The notes under the pieces were generated by a model, which was not told where the DNA came from, searched no databases, and worked only from the letters and a program-made list of their open reading frames with translations. From the IMG/VR virus record IMGVR_UViG_3300046451_000053, positions 1 to 37,710 of that record: a stretch of 37,710 bases of DNA; one strand, given 5' to 3'. Positions 7,430 to 12,700 of the stretch are shown one piece after another. This DNA is from a virus. Both the position numbers and the translations under genes were made by a program. Within the stretch, counting starts at the first letter, position 1; every line of letters starts with the position of its first letter.

Positions 7430-8862
7430 TATACAATACCTCTATGATTATACTCTATTTTAGCATCAAAGTTGTACTTCTTGTACGTTGTACTTCCTGT
7501 GGCTTTCTCACCAAATCGTTCTACAGAGAGTGCGGCGTACCTCATAGCACTTAGGAGGTCATCTTTAATTGCAACCACTTTCCCATTTTTTCTATGATAC
7601 AACCGAAGCTCTTCAAGAGTTTCTTGACAAGACTTAAAGATTTGGAGCCTACCTGTTTCAAAACGCTGTAGCATCTCGCTAAGACCTGCTTCAACTGAGT
7701 TGTTACCATTTAGTTTACCTTCTGCTGGTGGATTAGAGAAATGATCTGCAAGCATGTATATACCTAAATCTCTGTATTGTTGTGCAAGTTGTATCCCTGA
7801 TCCTTTGTCGTGCTGTAGACCATCGTGGGGAAAACATACTGGTATCCCCCTTGTTCTTGCGTTTATAACAGCGGCGTGAGTAATAGGCGTTTCCTTGCTT
7901 CGTCTGTACTCATCGTATACGTACATTATATCGTTGTCTGGATCTAAAGCCACCCAGCTAACAGCGGTAGGGTGATCATACCCAAAGTCAATTGCCGCTA
8001 AGATCAAGTAATGCTTCGGTATGTCGAAGTCATCACAAGTAATATCTTCTTCTGATACAGGAAAGATCAAGCCAGAACCAAATACTGGTATCCCTCTTGA
8101 TCTCATATCCCTTTCAGCAGGGCTGTAGACAGCTAGTAACTGTTCCTTGGTGTCAGCGTCGAGATGATCAACATCGTCCCACGTGGCTGTTATCAAGGCT
8201 TGTCCCGGTTTCAGTTCGTTTAAGAAACCACTTACAACCTGTGTCATACCCTTCTCTGGGGTAAACGTCATATAGACAATACCCCTTGTGTCAGCCGTTC
8301 TGGTTATACACTGACTAAAGATTTCCTGTTTAGGTTCCTCGTCAAGCCAGACAACATCTACAGCTTCTCCCATGAACTTCTCAAATCCCTGCTCATAGGC
8401 TTTAAAACTTATACTAGAGTTACCCCCTGTTACGTGCTTAACCAAGGCAGAGCTAAAAGCATTAGGTACTCCCGGTTTACGAACAGTTGATACAATTAGA
8501 TCCTTTGGTATAGCCCCTTGTCCCAGCTTGGAAGGATCTTGTGGGTTACCAAATAGTTCTCTTTGTATAATATCCCTAGTCGTATCGTTACTCTCACCTG
8601 CCGCCCAAACTCTGACAGGGTGATCAAATTTGTGTCCCGTCCACCATTCAGGATAGATGCCTGACATATGGTAGCTAGTCTCAGCGGCTCCACAGAATGT
8701 CTTACCTACTCTGTTGGCCGCCATGAGTATTCTCTGTGGACATTCAGCACCGCCAGTGTGAAACTTCTTCTGGTAGTCGTATGGCTTGTACTGATTAATC
8801 CTGTTCTCTTCTATGCGCCTCTGTTTCTCTTTGAGAAGCTTTAGGACATCCACTTTGTCCAT
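7429..8862 (-). CDS. Terminase large subunit (DNA packaging ATPase/nuclease)
   Basis: The motor that cuts and pumps phage DNA into the procapsid. The N-terminal ATPase has Walker A AANRVGKT (residues 48-55), the T7/P22-type variant, and Walker B VVWLDEE (170-176). A MTFTPEKG segment near 198 fits the coupling motif. The C-terminal RNase H-like nuclease has AIDFGYDHPTA with Asp292 as probable metal ligand. At 477 residues it is of normal length. Its start overlaps the small-subunit stop (TAATG type), and it probably works with that subunit and the portal encoded downstream. Confidence 0.95.
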   Translation of the reverse strand: MDKVDVLKLLKEKQRRIEENRINQYKPYDYQKKFHTGGAECPQRILMAANRVGKTFCGAAETSYHMSGIYPEWWTGHKFDHPVRVWAAGESNDTTRDIIQRELFGNPQDPSKLGQGAIPKDLIVSTVRKPGVPNAFSSALVKHVTGGNSSISFKAYEQGFEKFMGEAVDVVWLDEEPKQEIFSQCITRTADTRGIVYMTFTPEKGMTQVVSGFLNELKPGQALITATWDDVDHLDADTKEQLLAVYSPAERDMRSRGIPVFGSGLIFPVSEEDITCDDFDIPKHYLILAAIDFGYDHPTAVSWVALDPDNDIMYVYDEYRRSKETPITHAAVINARTRGIPVCFPHDGLQHDKGSGIQLAQQYRDLGIYMLADHFSNPPAEGKLNGNNSVEAGLSEMLQRFETGRLQIFKSCQETLEELRLYHRKNGKVVAIKDDLLSAMRYAALSVERFGEKATGSTTYKKYNFDAKIEYNHRGIV

Positions 8863-9314
8863 TATTTACCTTTGTGCAATTGTACAACATTGTCTTTAAG
8901 TATCTTGTTGATCTGCTTGTCTATCTCTTCATCAGAGAGTTCTGCTACTTCCGTGATAGTAGTTTCCTGCTTTTGAACAGCATCGTACCCTGCACGGCTA
9001 AGTATATCCCTAGCCGCATTAAGGCGTACTGTATCTGAATCTGATTGGAGAAGGCTCTCTAGAACCCCTAGAGCAGAGGTGGCTGTTTCGCTGACACGCT
9101 CTTTGATTCTGTTTTCGATGTGTTTCCAGAGGTATCGTTGTGTGCGATTAGCTCTATGTTTGAAAACACCTTTGTTCTTACCACTGTACCCTGCTTCTTC
9201 ATAGGCGGTTACAGAGTCTATTTTATCATCAACTAGAAGTTGTATGAACTTCTGTTCACGCTTTGTAAGCTTCTTATCTAGTTCTTTAGGTTTCATATAG
9301 TCTTCAAAGCGCAT
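8862..9314 (-). CDS. Terminase small subunit
   Basis: A 150-residue protein of the size and architecture of terminase small subunits, which bind phage DNA and load the large subunit. The N-terminal helix-turn-helix-like segment LTKREQKFIQLLVDDKIDSV then TAYEEAGYSG is characteristic. It is followed by a long helical oligomerisation region and an acidic/basic tail. The start ATG at 9314 has a G-rich Shine-Dalgarno (GGGGGA). It is the first gene of the leftward late unit, and the promoter with its dyad lies 10-50 bases upstream. Confidence 0.9.
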   Translation of the reverse strand: MRFEDYMKPKELDKKLTKREQKFIQLLVDDKIDSVTAYEEAGYSGKNKGVFKHRANRTQRYLWKHIENRIKERVSETATSALGVLESLLQSDSDTVRLNAARDILSRAGYDAVQKQETTITEVAELSDEEIDKQINKILKDNVVQLHKGK

Positions 9315-9323
9315 GGAGTCCCC

Positions 9324-9336
9324 CTGATACTATCAG
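9324..9336. promoter_or_regulatory. Dyad overlapping late promoter start (possible operator)
   Basis: CTGATA-C-TATCAG is a perfect inverted repeat with 6-base arms. It lies directly downstream of, and overlapping by two bases, the -10 box of the terminase promoter, where a repressor would block initiation. The binding protein is unknown; it might also only be an mRNA 5' hairpin. Confidence 0.45.
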
Positions 9337-9363
9337 TATAGCACAATGTGTTAACAAAGTCAA
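9335..9363 (-). promoter_or_regulatory. sigma70-type promoter for the late (terminase) unit
   Basis: Reading leftward: TTGACT (9363-9358), a 17-base spacer, then TATACT (9340-9335). This matches the bacterial consensus at 10 of 12 positions. It sits about 21 bases upstream of the small terminase ATG. No phage RNA polymerase is encoded, so host polymerase is the likely user. Confidence 0.75.
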
Positions 9364-9469
9364 CTCCCAATTTTACCCCCAAAAAATGAAGGCAGAGAAC
9401 TATTATAATAATACACACTCAGGGGGGGTTTCTGTTCTCTCTTTGTTCCTCAATTGCTGCCAGGTGTGA

Positions 9470-9630
9470 CAATATTGTAACAGTGTTGCACAAATGCGTG
9501 ATATATGTGCAATAGTGTTACAATATTGGTACAATGTTGTGTGACAATTGTGCAACACATTGTTGCTATGTGATTGATTTGCAACAGTGTTATTATATTG
9601 GTACAGTGTGTTACAATATTGGTACAGTGT
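9470..9630. repeat. Iteron-like array of a 23-base repeat
   Basis: Three direct copies of GTGTTACAATATTGGTACA followed by (A/G)TGT start at 9515, 9587 and 9608; the middle copy has TTATAT in place of CAATAT. A fourth, inverted partial copy (CAATATTGTAACA) lies at 9470-9482. The last two copies are 21 bases apart, two helical turns. Such spacing suits cooperative protein binding, as at replication origins or multi-site operators. Function is inferred. Confidence 0.7.
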
Positions 9631-9741
9631 GCGAGTGTGCTTGGTGTACATCTATTGACTGTTAAACTATTGGATTGCTTAAATAATAGGCAATAAACTA
9701 TAGGCTATTTTAAGACGTTTTAAAGCTATGTAATTTAAATA

Positions 9742-9755
9742 GTGTACTGGTACAC
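9742..9755. repeat. Short palindrome GTGTAC-TG-GTACAC
   Basis: Perfect 6-base arms around two bases, inside the noncoding region. Its GGTACA half also occurs in the iteron array just upstream. Possible protein-binding site. Confidence 0.45.
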
Positions 9756-9765
9756 CTGATAAGCT

Positions 9766-9889
9766 TAAACACGCTGTAACACGCTTACAATGGCTTGTAG
9801 GGCTATTTCTCGCTAGGTTGTAAGTAATGCTTTTTATATAGCAGTATGAGTGAAAGACATAAACACGCTGTAACGTGCTTAAAATGGCA
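9766..9889. repeat. Imperfect 30-base direct repeat pair
   Basis: TAAACACGCTGTAAC, then ACG or GTG, then CTTA(C/A)AATGGC occurs at 9766-9795 and again at 9860-9889, 94 bases apart. In the second copy CACG-CTGTAA-CGTG can fold. It precedes the terminator of the 72-residue gene. Function unknown. Confidence 0.6.
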
Positions 9890-9898
9890 TATAGGCAT

Positions 9899-9923
9899 AA
9901 AAAAACCCGGTGATTAAACCGGG
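9899..9923 (-). terminator. Rho-independent terminator of the 72-aa gene
   Basis: Leftward transcript: CCCGGT-TTAATC-ACCGGG followed by seven U. The 6-pair GC-rich stem and U run make a textbook terminator, 26 bases beyond the stop of the 72-residue gene. It insulates that gene from the noncoding region and the late promoter. Confidence 0.85.
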
Positions 9924-9948
9924 CTTAGTTTTGAGAATGTTGAGGATT

Positions 9949-10167
9949 TTATTCAGAAAACAAGCTATCGTGATACTTAACCAGGTAACCTCCCATTCCC
10001 ATCATGGCAGAAAACAACGGCTTATCATCGATTGTCCAAGGTTTACTATTTGGACCTTCGGACGTGATCTTATAAGTACCATCAAACTTTTGGATGAAAT
10101 ACCCAGCTTTTCTTAAAGCTTTAATGGTTTGTTGAGTTTCCTTTTTAGTCCACATTTTAGTAGTCAT
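9949..10167 (-). CDS. Small protein (72 aa), monocistronic, unknown function
   Basis: A 72-residue soluble protein beginning TTKMWTKKETQQTIKALRKA with a basic helical N-terminus, a short central strand (YFIQKFDGTYKI) and a hydrophobic MMGMGGYLVKY near the C-terminus. It has its own promoter (10208-10236), a GGAG Shine-Dalgarno and its own terminator, so it is a self-contained unit. The similar isolated layout of its two leftward neighbours suggests early host-takeover or accessory functions. I do not recognise the family. Confidence 0.72.
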   Translation of the reverse strand: MTTKMWTKKETQQTIKALRKAGYFIQKFDGTYKITSEGPNSKPWTIDDKPLFSAMMGMGGYLVKYHDSLFSE

Positions 10168-10188
10168 AATTTTAATTCTCCAAATTAA

Positions 10189-10219
10189 GCCAGTATTGGC
10201 TAGTATATTAGTAGCCTAT
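10189..10219. promoter_or_regulatory. Two adjacent dyads in the leader of the 72-aa gene
   Basis: GCCA-GTAT-TGGC (10189-10200) is directly followed by a second dyad, GGCTA...TAGCC (10198-10216), which overlaps the -10 box. These could be operators or leader hairpins. Confidence 0.35.
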
Positions 10220-10236
10220 TTTTTAAAGTAAATCAA
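10208..10236 (-). promoter_or_regulatory. sigma70-type promoter of the 72-aa gene
   Basis: Leftward: TTGATT (10236-10231), 17-base spacer, TACTAA (10213-10208), with TATACT a few bases further as an alternative -10. It starts two bases past the U run of the preceding terminator. Confidence 0.5.
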
Positions 10237-10237
10237 C

Positions 10238-10272
10238 AAAAAAATACCCAGTGTAAAATTAATCACACTGGG
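10238..10272 (-). terminator. Rho-independent terminator of the GP88-like gene
   Basis: Leftward transcript: 8-pair stem CCCAGTGT / ACACTGGG with loop GATTAATTTT, then UA and seven U. It lies 20 bases after the stop of the 221-residue gene. The segment GTGATTAATTTTAC is identical in the terminator at 11020-11048. Confidence 0.88.
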
Positions 10273-10292
10273 CCAAGTTTGGAGAATAAAAT

Positions 10293-10958
10293 CTAATGCT
10301 TTTTATAGGATACGTTTTTAATGCCTTTATTCCAGCAAGCCCGACAATCACCGCAATTGTTTTTACGGGTATAAGCTTTGCACTCTTGGCCAATTGGCTC
10401 GTGGTCTTTTGTATGGACTGTACTTGTGCACAAATTTGGCAACAATGCACCATATGATCTAGTCGTAGCCTTACCGTTTATTTTGGAACCTGATATACGA
10501 ACGCATAAGTTTTCAGGTATTGCGTAGGCATTTACATAGTTACGTTCTTGGGTAGGTAACCAATGTGCAATATTTGGTGTTCTTTCACAAACCAGACAAA
10601 TTGCCTTGAACATTTGTTCACTTTGTAAATCTCCAGCGTCGAACCATCGATGATACCTAACCTTAGTCTTTTCAGCTTGTCGCTCAATTTGAAACACCAT
10701 TGCAGATACCCAAGTGAATAATTTGTCTTCTACTACTGCCTTATTATATTTTGCAAGGTTTAACTTGTACCCCATGTCTACACTTGGTCTAAGCTTTTGA
10801 AGCTTCCTAGCGTAGCAACTATTACAGCTTGTACCTTTTATTTTAGCAAGCTTGGAACCCGTTTGACACGCGAATGCATCAATTGAGAATGTCGTACCTG
10901 GCATTTTTGTGTTACCGTTTGAGATTTTACCTAACTCTTGTGCTTCTTTTACTAACAT
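10293..10958 (-). CDS. GP88-like cysteine-rich protein (221 aa)
   Basis: Resembles the phage 'gene product 88' family of unknown function. Seen in order: GNTKMPGTTFSIDAF near residue 15, a CNSCYA cysteine cluster near 45, RYHRWFDAGDLQSEQMF near 100 (the family's R-x-x-x-(S/A)GDL motif), TPNIAHWLPTQER near 127, and a C-terminal zinc-knuckle-like ECKAYTR-x6-CGDCRACW, ending NVSYKKH. The many spaced cysteines suggest bound metal, zinc or Fe-S. It has its own promoter, an AGGGGA Shine-Dalgarno and its own terminator. The family link is from recognised motifs, not from a search; the biochemical role is unknown. Confidence 0.78.
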   Translation of the reverse strand: MLVKEAQELGKISNGNTKMPGTTFSIDAFACQTGSKLAKIKGTSCNSCYARKLQKLRPSVDMGYKLNLAKYNKAVVEDKLFTWVSAMVFQIERQAEKTKVRYHRWFDAGDLQSEQMFKAICLVCERTPNIAHWLPTQERNYVNAYAIPENLCVRISGSKINGKATTRSYGALLPNLCTSTVHTKDHEPIGQECKAYTRKNNCGDCRACWNKGIKNVSYKKH

Positions 10959-10988
10959 TTTTATTCCCCTATTGATTTAAGATAAAAC

Positions 10989-11017
10989 AATATTGCACAA
11001 ATAAAAAACCGTGTCAA
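10989..11017 (-). promoter_or_regulatory. sigma70-type promoter of the GP88-like gene
   Basis: Leftward: perfect TTGACA (11017-11012), 17-base spacer, AATATT (10994-10989). It begins immediately beyond the terminator of the upstream 68-residue gene. Confidence 0.6.
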
Positions 11018-11019
11018 CT

Positions 11020-11048
11020 AAAAAGACGGGGTAAAATTAATCACCCCG
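11020..11048 (-). terminator. Rho-independent terminator of the 68-aa gene
   Basis: Leftward transcript: CGGGGT / ACCCCG stem with loop GATTAATTTT, then UC and five U. It lies 10 bases after the stop of the 68-residue gene, and its loop is identical to that of the terminator at 10238-10272. Confidence 0.85.
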
Positions 11049-11057
11049 CCTAACCAG

Positions 11058-11264
11058 TTAACCTGCGAAATTGTACAAATTGCGACCATTTGCTTTTTCT
11101 ATATATAGCGAACGTTTACCAAAATGTAAACCTGTCATGGTTGAGCCACTGGTAATATCATATCTAGTTTTACCCCCACGCCTACGATATAAACCTTTGA
11201 CCACACCGAAAAGACAAAAACGCTTTCCGCTCGTGCCATCATTAAGACTTTTTGTTTTTAACAT
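11058..11264 (-). CDS. Small basic protein (68 aa), first leftward early gene
   Basis: A 68-residue, Lys/Arg/Gly-rich protein. The start at 11264 is chosen because AAGGAG lies 6 bases upstream; an upstream in-frame ATG (11306) would place 14 residues over the promoter region. It contains GKRFCLFGVVKGLYRRRGGK and a repeated GKR motif, which suggests nucleic-acid binding, but no known fold is evident. It is driven by the leftward half of a divergent promoter pair and closed by its own terminator. As the first gene beside the ACACTT operator cluster, it is a candidate regulator or host-takeover protein (inference). Confidence 0.68.
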   Translation of the reverse strand: MLKTKSLNDGTSGKRFCLFGVVKGLYRRRGGKTRYDITSGSTMTGLHFGKRSLYIEKANGRNLYNFAG

Positions 11265-11294
11265 ACTATAACTCCTTTGATTTAAGATTTGTAC

Positions 11295-11323
11295 ACTTAA
11301 CCACACTTAGTTTCAATAGTCAA
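11295..11323 (-). promoter_or_regulatory. Leftward promoter of the 68-aa gene
   Basis: TTGACT (11323-11318), 17-base spacer, TTAAGT (11300-11295), 31 bases before the ATG at 11264. It overlaps two ACACTT repeats. Its -35 box is 14 bases from that of the rightward promoter. Confidence 0.55.
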
Positions 11324-11337
11324 GTGTAAAATAAAAC

Positions 11338-11366
11338 TTGACTACACTTAGCACACTTGCTACACT
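11338..11366 (+). promoter_or_regulatory. Rightward early promoter
   Basis: TTGACT (11338-11343), 17-base spacer, TACACT (11361-11366), 28 bases before the first rightward ATG (11395). The spacer and -10 box themselves consist of ACACTT repeats, so occupancy of the repeats would shut the promoter. Confidence 0.65.
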
Positions 11367-11394
11367 TCGTAGACATTAACAGAAAAGGGATATT

Positions 11395-11490
11395 ATGAGA
11401 AAAAAAGACATAAAAGATTTAATTTATTTAGGTATATTTTTTGCCATGGTAATTATAGGGGCTACTTTGATGGGTGCTATCAATGGATAA
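11395..11490 (+). CDS. Single-pass membrane peptide (31 aa)
   Basis: First gene of the rightward early unit. A charged start (RKKDIKD) is followed by one transmembrane helix, LIYLGIFFAMVIIGATLMGA. An AAAAGGGAT purine-rich Shine-Dalgarno precedes the ATG. It overlaps the next ORF by eight bases. Small early phage membrane peptides often act on host envelope proteins, but nothing specific can be said here. Confidence 0.6.
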   Translation: MRKKDIKDLIYLGIFFAMVIIGATLMGAING

Positions 11491-11620
11491 ATTTGACGAA
11501 GAGGCTTTCATACAATGGAAAAACTACCAAGAAAGTCGCACTAATTTTTTACCCGATTGGTACAAAAATGCAAGTGACCAACAGCGTAGACAATATTTTT
11601 TAAAAGACTACAAAGGGTAA
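11483..11620 (+). CDS. Small hypothetical protein (45 aa)
   Basis: The ORF starts within the end of the preceding membrane peptide gene (ATGGATAA overlap). It is soluble, rich in Lys, Asp, Gln and aromatics (FIQWKNYQES, then FLPDWYKNASDQQRRQYF). Helical amphipathic pattern. No recognisable family. Confidence 0.55.
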   Translation: MDKFDEEAFIQWKNYQESRTNFLPDWYKNASDQQRRQYFLKDYKG

Positions 11621-11624
11621 CACA

Positions 11625-11816
11625 ATGGAACAATTAGAACCAAACACATTAATCTTACTAGAGATTTTGTCAGACAATGAAGAGCTGAGTGATTGCTTAG
11701 AAGGCTTGGTGGATCTTGCACTTGTAAACGATAGACACCAATTGCACTTTATAAAAGAGGCGATTGTGGACTATTCCTTAAAGTTTTACCCTAATTTACC
11801 AGAATATATAAATTAG
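11625..11816 (+). CDS. Small acidic helical protein (63 aa)
   Basis: A 63-residue acidic protein (net negative), Leu-rich and probably all-helical: ILLEILSDNEELSDCLEGLV then DLALVNDRHQLHFIKEAIVD. It starts four bases after the previous stop and is the last gene before the second rightward promoter. No family recognised. Acidic early phage proteins can mimic DNA or bind host enzymes, but that is speculation here. Confidence 0.6.
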   Translation: MEQLEPNTLILLEILSDNEELSDCLEGLVDLALVNDRHQLHFIKEAIVDYSLKFYPNLPEYIN

Positions 11817-11819
11817 TAC

Positions 11820-11847
11820 TTGACAGTCCTACAAAATAGTGTACCCT
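11820..11847 (+). promoter_or_regulatory. Second rightward promoter (tentative -10)
   Basis: Perfect TTGACA at 11820-11825. The best -10 candidate is TACCCT (11842-11847, 16-base spacer), followed at once by TATACA and the palindrome at 11849. The -35 is convincing and the -10 is weak, so activation or tight repression is plausible. Confidence 0.45.
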
Positions 11848-11848
11848 A

Positions 11849-11924
11849 TACACTTAGTACTATATGTACTAAGTGTACACTTCAATAGAGTATTCTACAC
11901 TTAGTACTAAGTGTACTAAGTGTA
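11849..11924. promoter_or_regulatory. Operator-like palindromes built on TACACTTAGTAC
   Basis: Dyad 1 (11849-11877) has perfect 12-base arms, TACACTTAGTAC and GTACTAAGTGTA, around TATAT. Dyad 2 (11896-11915) is a perfect 20-base palindrome, TACACTTAGTACTAAGTGTA, and a further half-site GTACTAAGTGTA overlaps it at 11913-11924. This makes five identical 12-base half-sites in 76 bases, just downstream of a TTGACA box. The core matches the ACACTT cluster at 11293-11369. A sequence-specific dimeric or tetrameric regulator is the simplest explanation. Confidence 0.75.
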
Positions 11925-11948
11925 TCAATGTTGTACAATGGAGGTAAT

Positions 11949-12134
11949 ATGTTTGTCATTTTCTTTTTAGCCGTTCTCGTAGGATCAACACAATCCGACT
12001 ACTTAAACACCATCAAGCAAGAGCAAGACCAAGGTGCCACCTGGCACTACACTGGAGGTCAACCAGCGGACCCCAGTGCTCAACAGTTGTTTAATGCTGA
12101 GACTATATACTGGAAGTTACAATATGAAAAGTAA
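11949..12134 (+). CDS. Small secreted or membrane-anchored protein (61 aa)
   Basis: The start at 11949 (MFVIFFLAVLVGSTQS) is chosen for the GGAGG five bases upstream; an in-frame ATG at 11928 would overlap the operator region. It has a short N-terminal hydrophobic segment, either a signal peptide or an anchor, then a polar domain with WHYTGGQPADPSAQQLF. First gene after the palindromic operators. Function unknown. Confidence 0.6.
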   Translation: MFVIFFLAVLVGSTQSDYLNTIKQEQDQGATWHYTGGQPADPSAQQLFNAETIYWKLQYEK

Positions 12135-12213
12135 AGTACCACCGTTGGACAAACGGATCTTGACATACGAGCGTAAACCACCTATACCTCCAACAATAGA
12201 CATTAGGGTATAA
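12124..12213 (+). CDS. Proline-rich small peptide (29 aa)
   Basis: Overlaps the preceding gene by 11 bases and stops two bases before the next ATG, so it tiles the operon. It is basic and Pro-rich (LTYERKPPIPPTIDIRV). Real expression is supported only by this tiling. Confidence 0.42.
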   Translation: MKSKVPPLDKRILTYERKPPIPPTIDIRV

Positions 12214-12215
12214 TC

Positions 12216-12374
12216 ATGAGATGTATTATTTGTGATCATAGGCTAGAGCTATCAAGAAAGATAGACTTGTGCCCGGAGTGTAGCGATTCCATAGCCAAGG
12301 TGTACGATGACGAACCACCAAAAGACTTTGACGATTACTCTTACATTATTAAGGAGAACAACAAGAATGATTAG
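12216..12374 (+). CDS. Zinc-ribbon-like small protein (52 aa)
   Basis: Two CxxC pairs (CIIC at residues 3-6, CPEC at 19-22) form a likely zinc knuckle. An acidic C-terminal half follows (DDEPPKDFDDYSY). Phage proteins of this type often bind nucleic acid or host polymerase, but no specific role can be assigned. The stop region overlaps the next micro-ORF (ATGATTAG). Confidence 0.6.
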   Translation: MRCIICDHRLELSRKIDLCPECSDSIAKVYDDEPPKDFDDYSYIIKENNKND

Positions 12375-12429
12375 TATTATTGGGTTTTTATTAGTGCTAT
12401 TGTCTAACCTAGAGAAGAAATTACCATGA
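12367..12429 (+). CDS. Tiny hydrophobic peptide (20 aa)
   Basis: MISIIGFLLVLLSNLEKKLP. It overlaps the upstream gene's stop by eight bases and the downstream start by four (ATGA). The hydrophobic stretch is about 12 residues. It may be a real membrane peptide or a translational relay; support is positional only. Confidence 0.4.
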   Translation: MISIIGFLLVLLSNLEKKLP

Positions 12430-12695
12430 GTTTAAACAGAGAAGAGGTTCTAGAAAGTGCTCTAGATTGTATTACCAACGATAGAGCAAATACCTACGGT
12501 AAACCAGAAGACAACTTTGGCAACATTGCCCGTCTATGGTCTGCCTATCTAAGCAGTGATGTCAGCAAGTTAGATGTTGCCATGCTCATGGTGCTGGTAA
12601 AAGTAGCCAGAACTAAAAGTAGTCCAGAACATTCTGATAATTATGTTGACATGGCAGGTTATTCTGCGTTAGCATCTGAACTAGGAAAGGAGTAA
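12426..12695 (+). CDS. DUF6378-like protein (89 aa)
   Basis: Matches the pattern of the DUF6378 family, which is widespread in phages. Seen: ITNDRANTYGKPEDNFGNIA, then LWSAYL, DVAMLMVLVKVARTK and NYVDMAGYSAL. The paired DR..YG, K-x-AR and D-x-x-DxAGY motifs look like a compact all-helical fold related to MazG-type nucleotide phosphohydrolases, but catalytic Glu clusters are sparse, so activity is uncertain. It starts in an ATGA overlap and is separated by five bases from the next gene. Cytoplasmic. Confidence 0.75.
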   Translation: MSLNREEVLESALDCITNDRANTYGKPEDNFGNIARLWSAYLSSDVSKLDVAMLMVLVKVARTKSSPEHSDNYVDMAGYSALASELGKE

Positions 12696-12700
12696 CTAAC

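Larger units (their letters stand above)
9364..9896. other. Noncoding, repeat-rich intergenic region (possible origin or control region)
   Basis: About 530 bases with no convincing gene. A leftward 82-residue frame (9403-9651) exists but is only a translation of the repeats (TLYQYCNT recurring), with no Shine-Dalgarno. The region holds an iteron-like array (9470-9630), a GTGTAC-TG-GTACAC dyad (9742-9755) and an imperfect 30-base direct repeat (9766 and 9860). A weak rightward TTGACT (9655-9660) with TTAAAT 18 bases later could start an RNA. It could be a replication origin, a packaging site or a regulatory hub; the sequence does not decide. Confidence 0.55.
11293..11369. promoter_or_regulatory. 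Cluster of ACACTT repeats across a divergent promoter pair
   Basis: The core ACACTT occurs at 11293, 11303, 11344, 11353 and 11362 on the + strand, at 9-10-base spacing within each group, and once inverted (AAGTGT, 11322-11327). They cover the spacers and -10 boxes of both promoters. The same core forms the palindromes at 11849-11924, so one DNA-binding protein probably acts at both sites. Confidence 0.65.

Noticed and set aside
9470-9630. CRISPR array
   Set aside because: Repeats are irregularly spaced (72 and 21 bases), one is inverted, and there are no unique spacers of constant length.
9403-9651. Leftward 82-codon ORF with repeated TLYQYCNT
   Set aside because: It is a translation of the iteron-like repeats, has no Shine-Dalgarno, and its composition (Thr, Tyr, Cys, His, Asn) is unlike any other protein here. 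Kept as a finding about the repeats rather than as a gene.
10001-10958. tRNA or integrase attachment site in the control region
   Set aside because: No cloverleaf or tRNA-like T-loop was found and no integrase gene exists in the window.
11058-11306. 82-codon version of the 68-aa gene starting at 11306
   Set aside because: The longer start lies over the promoter -10 region; the internal ATG at 11264 has AAGGAG at proper distance.
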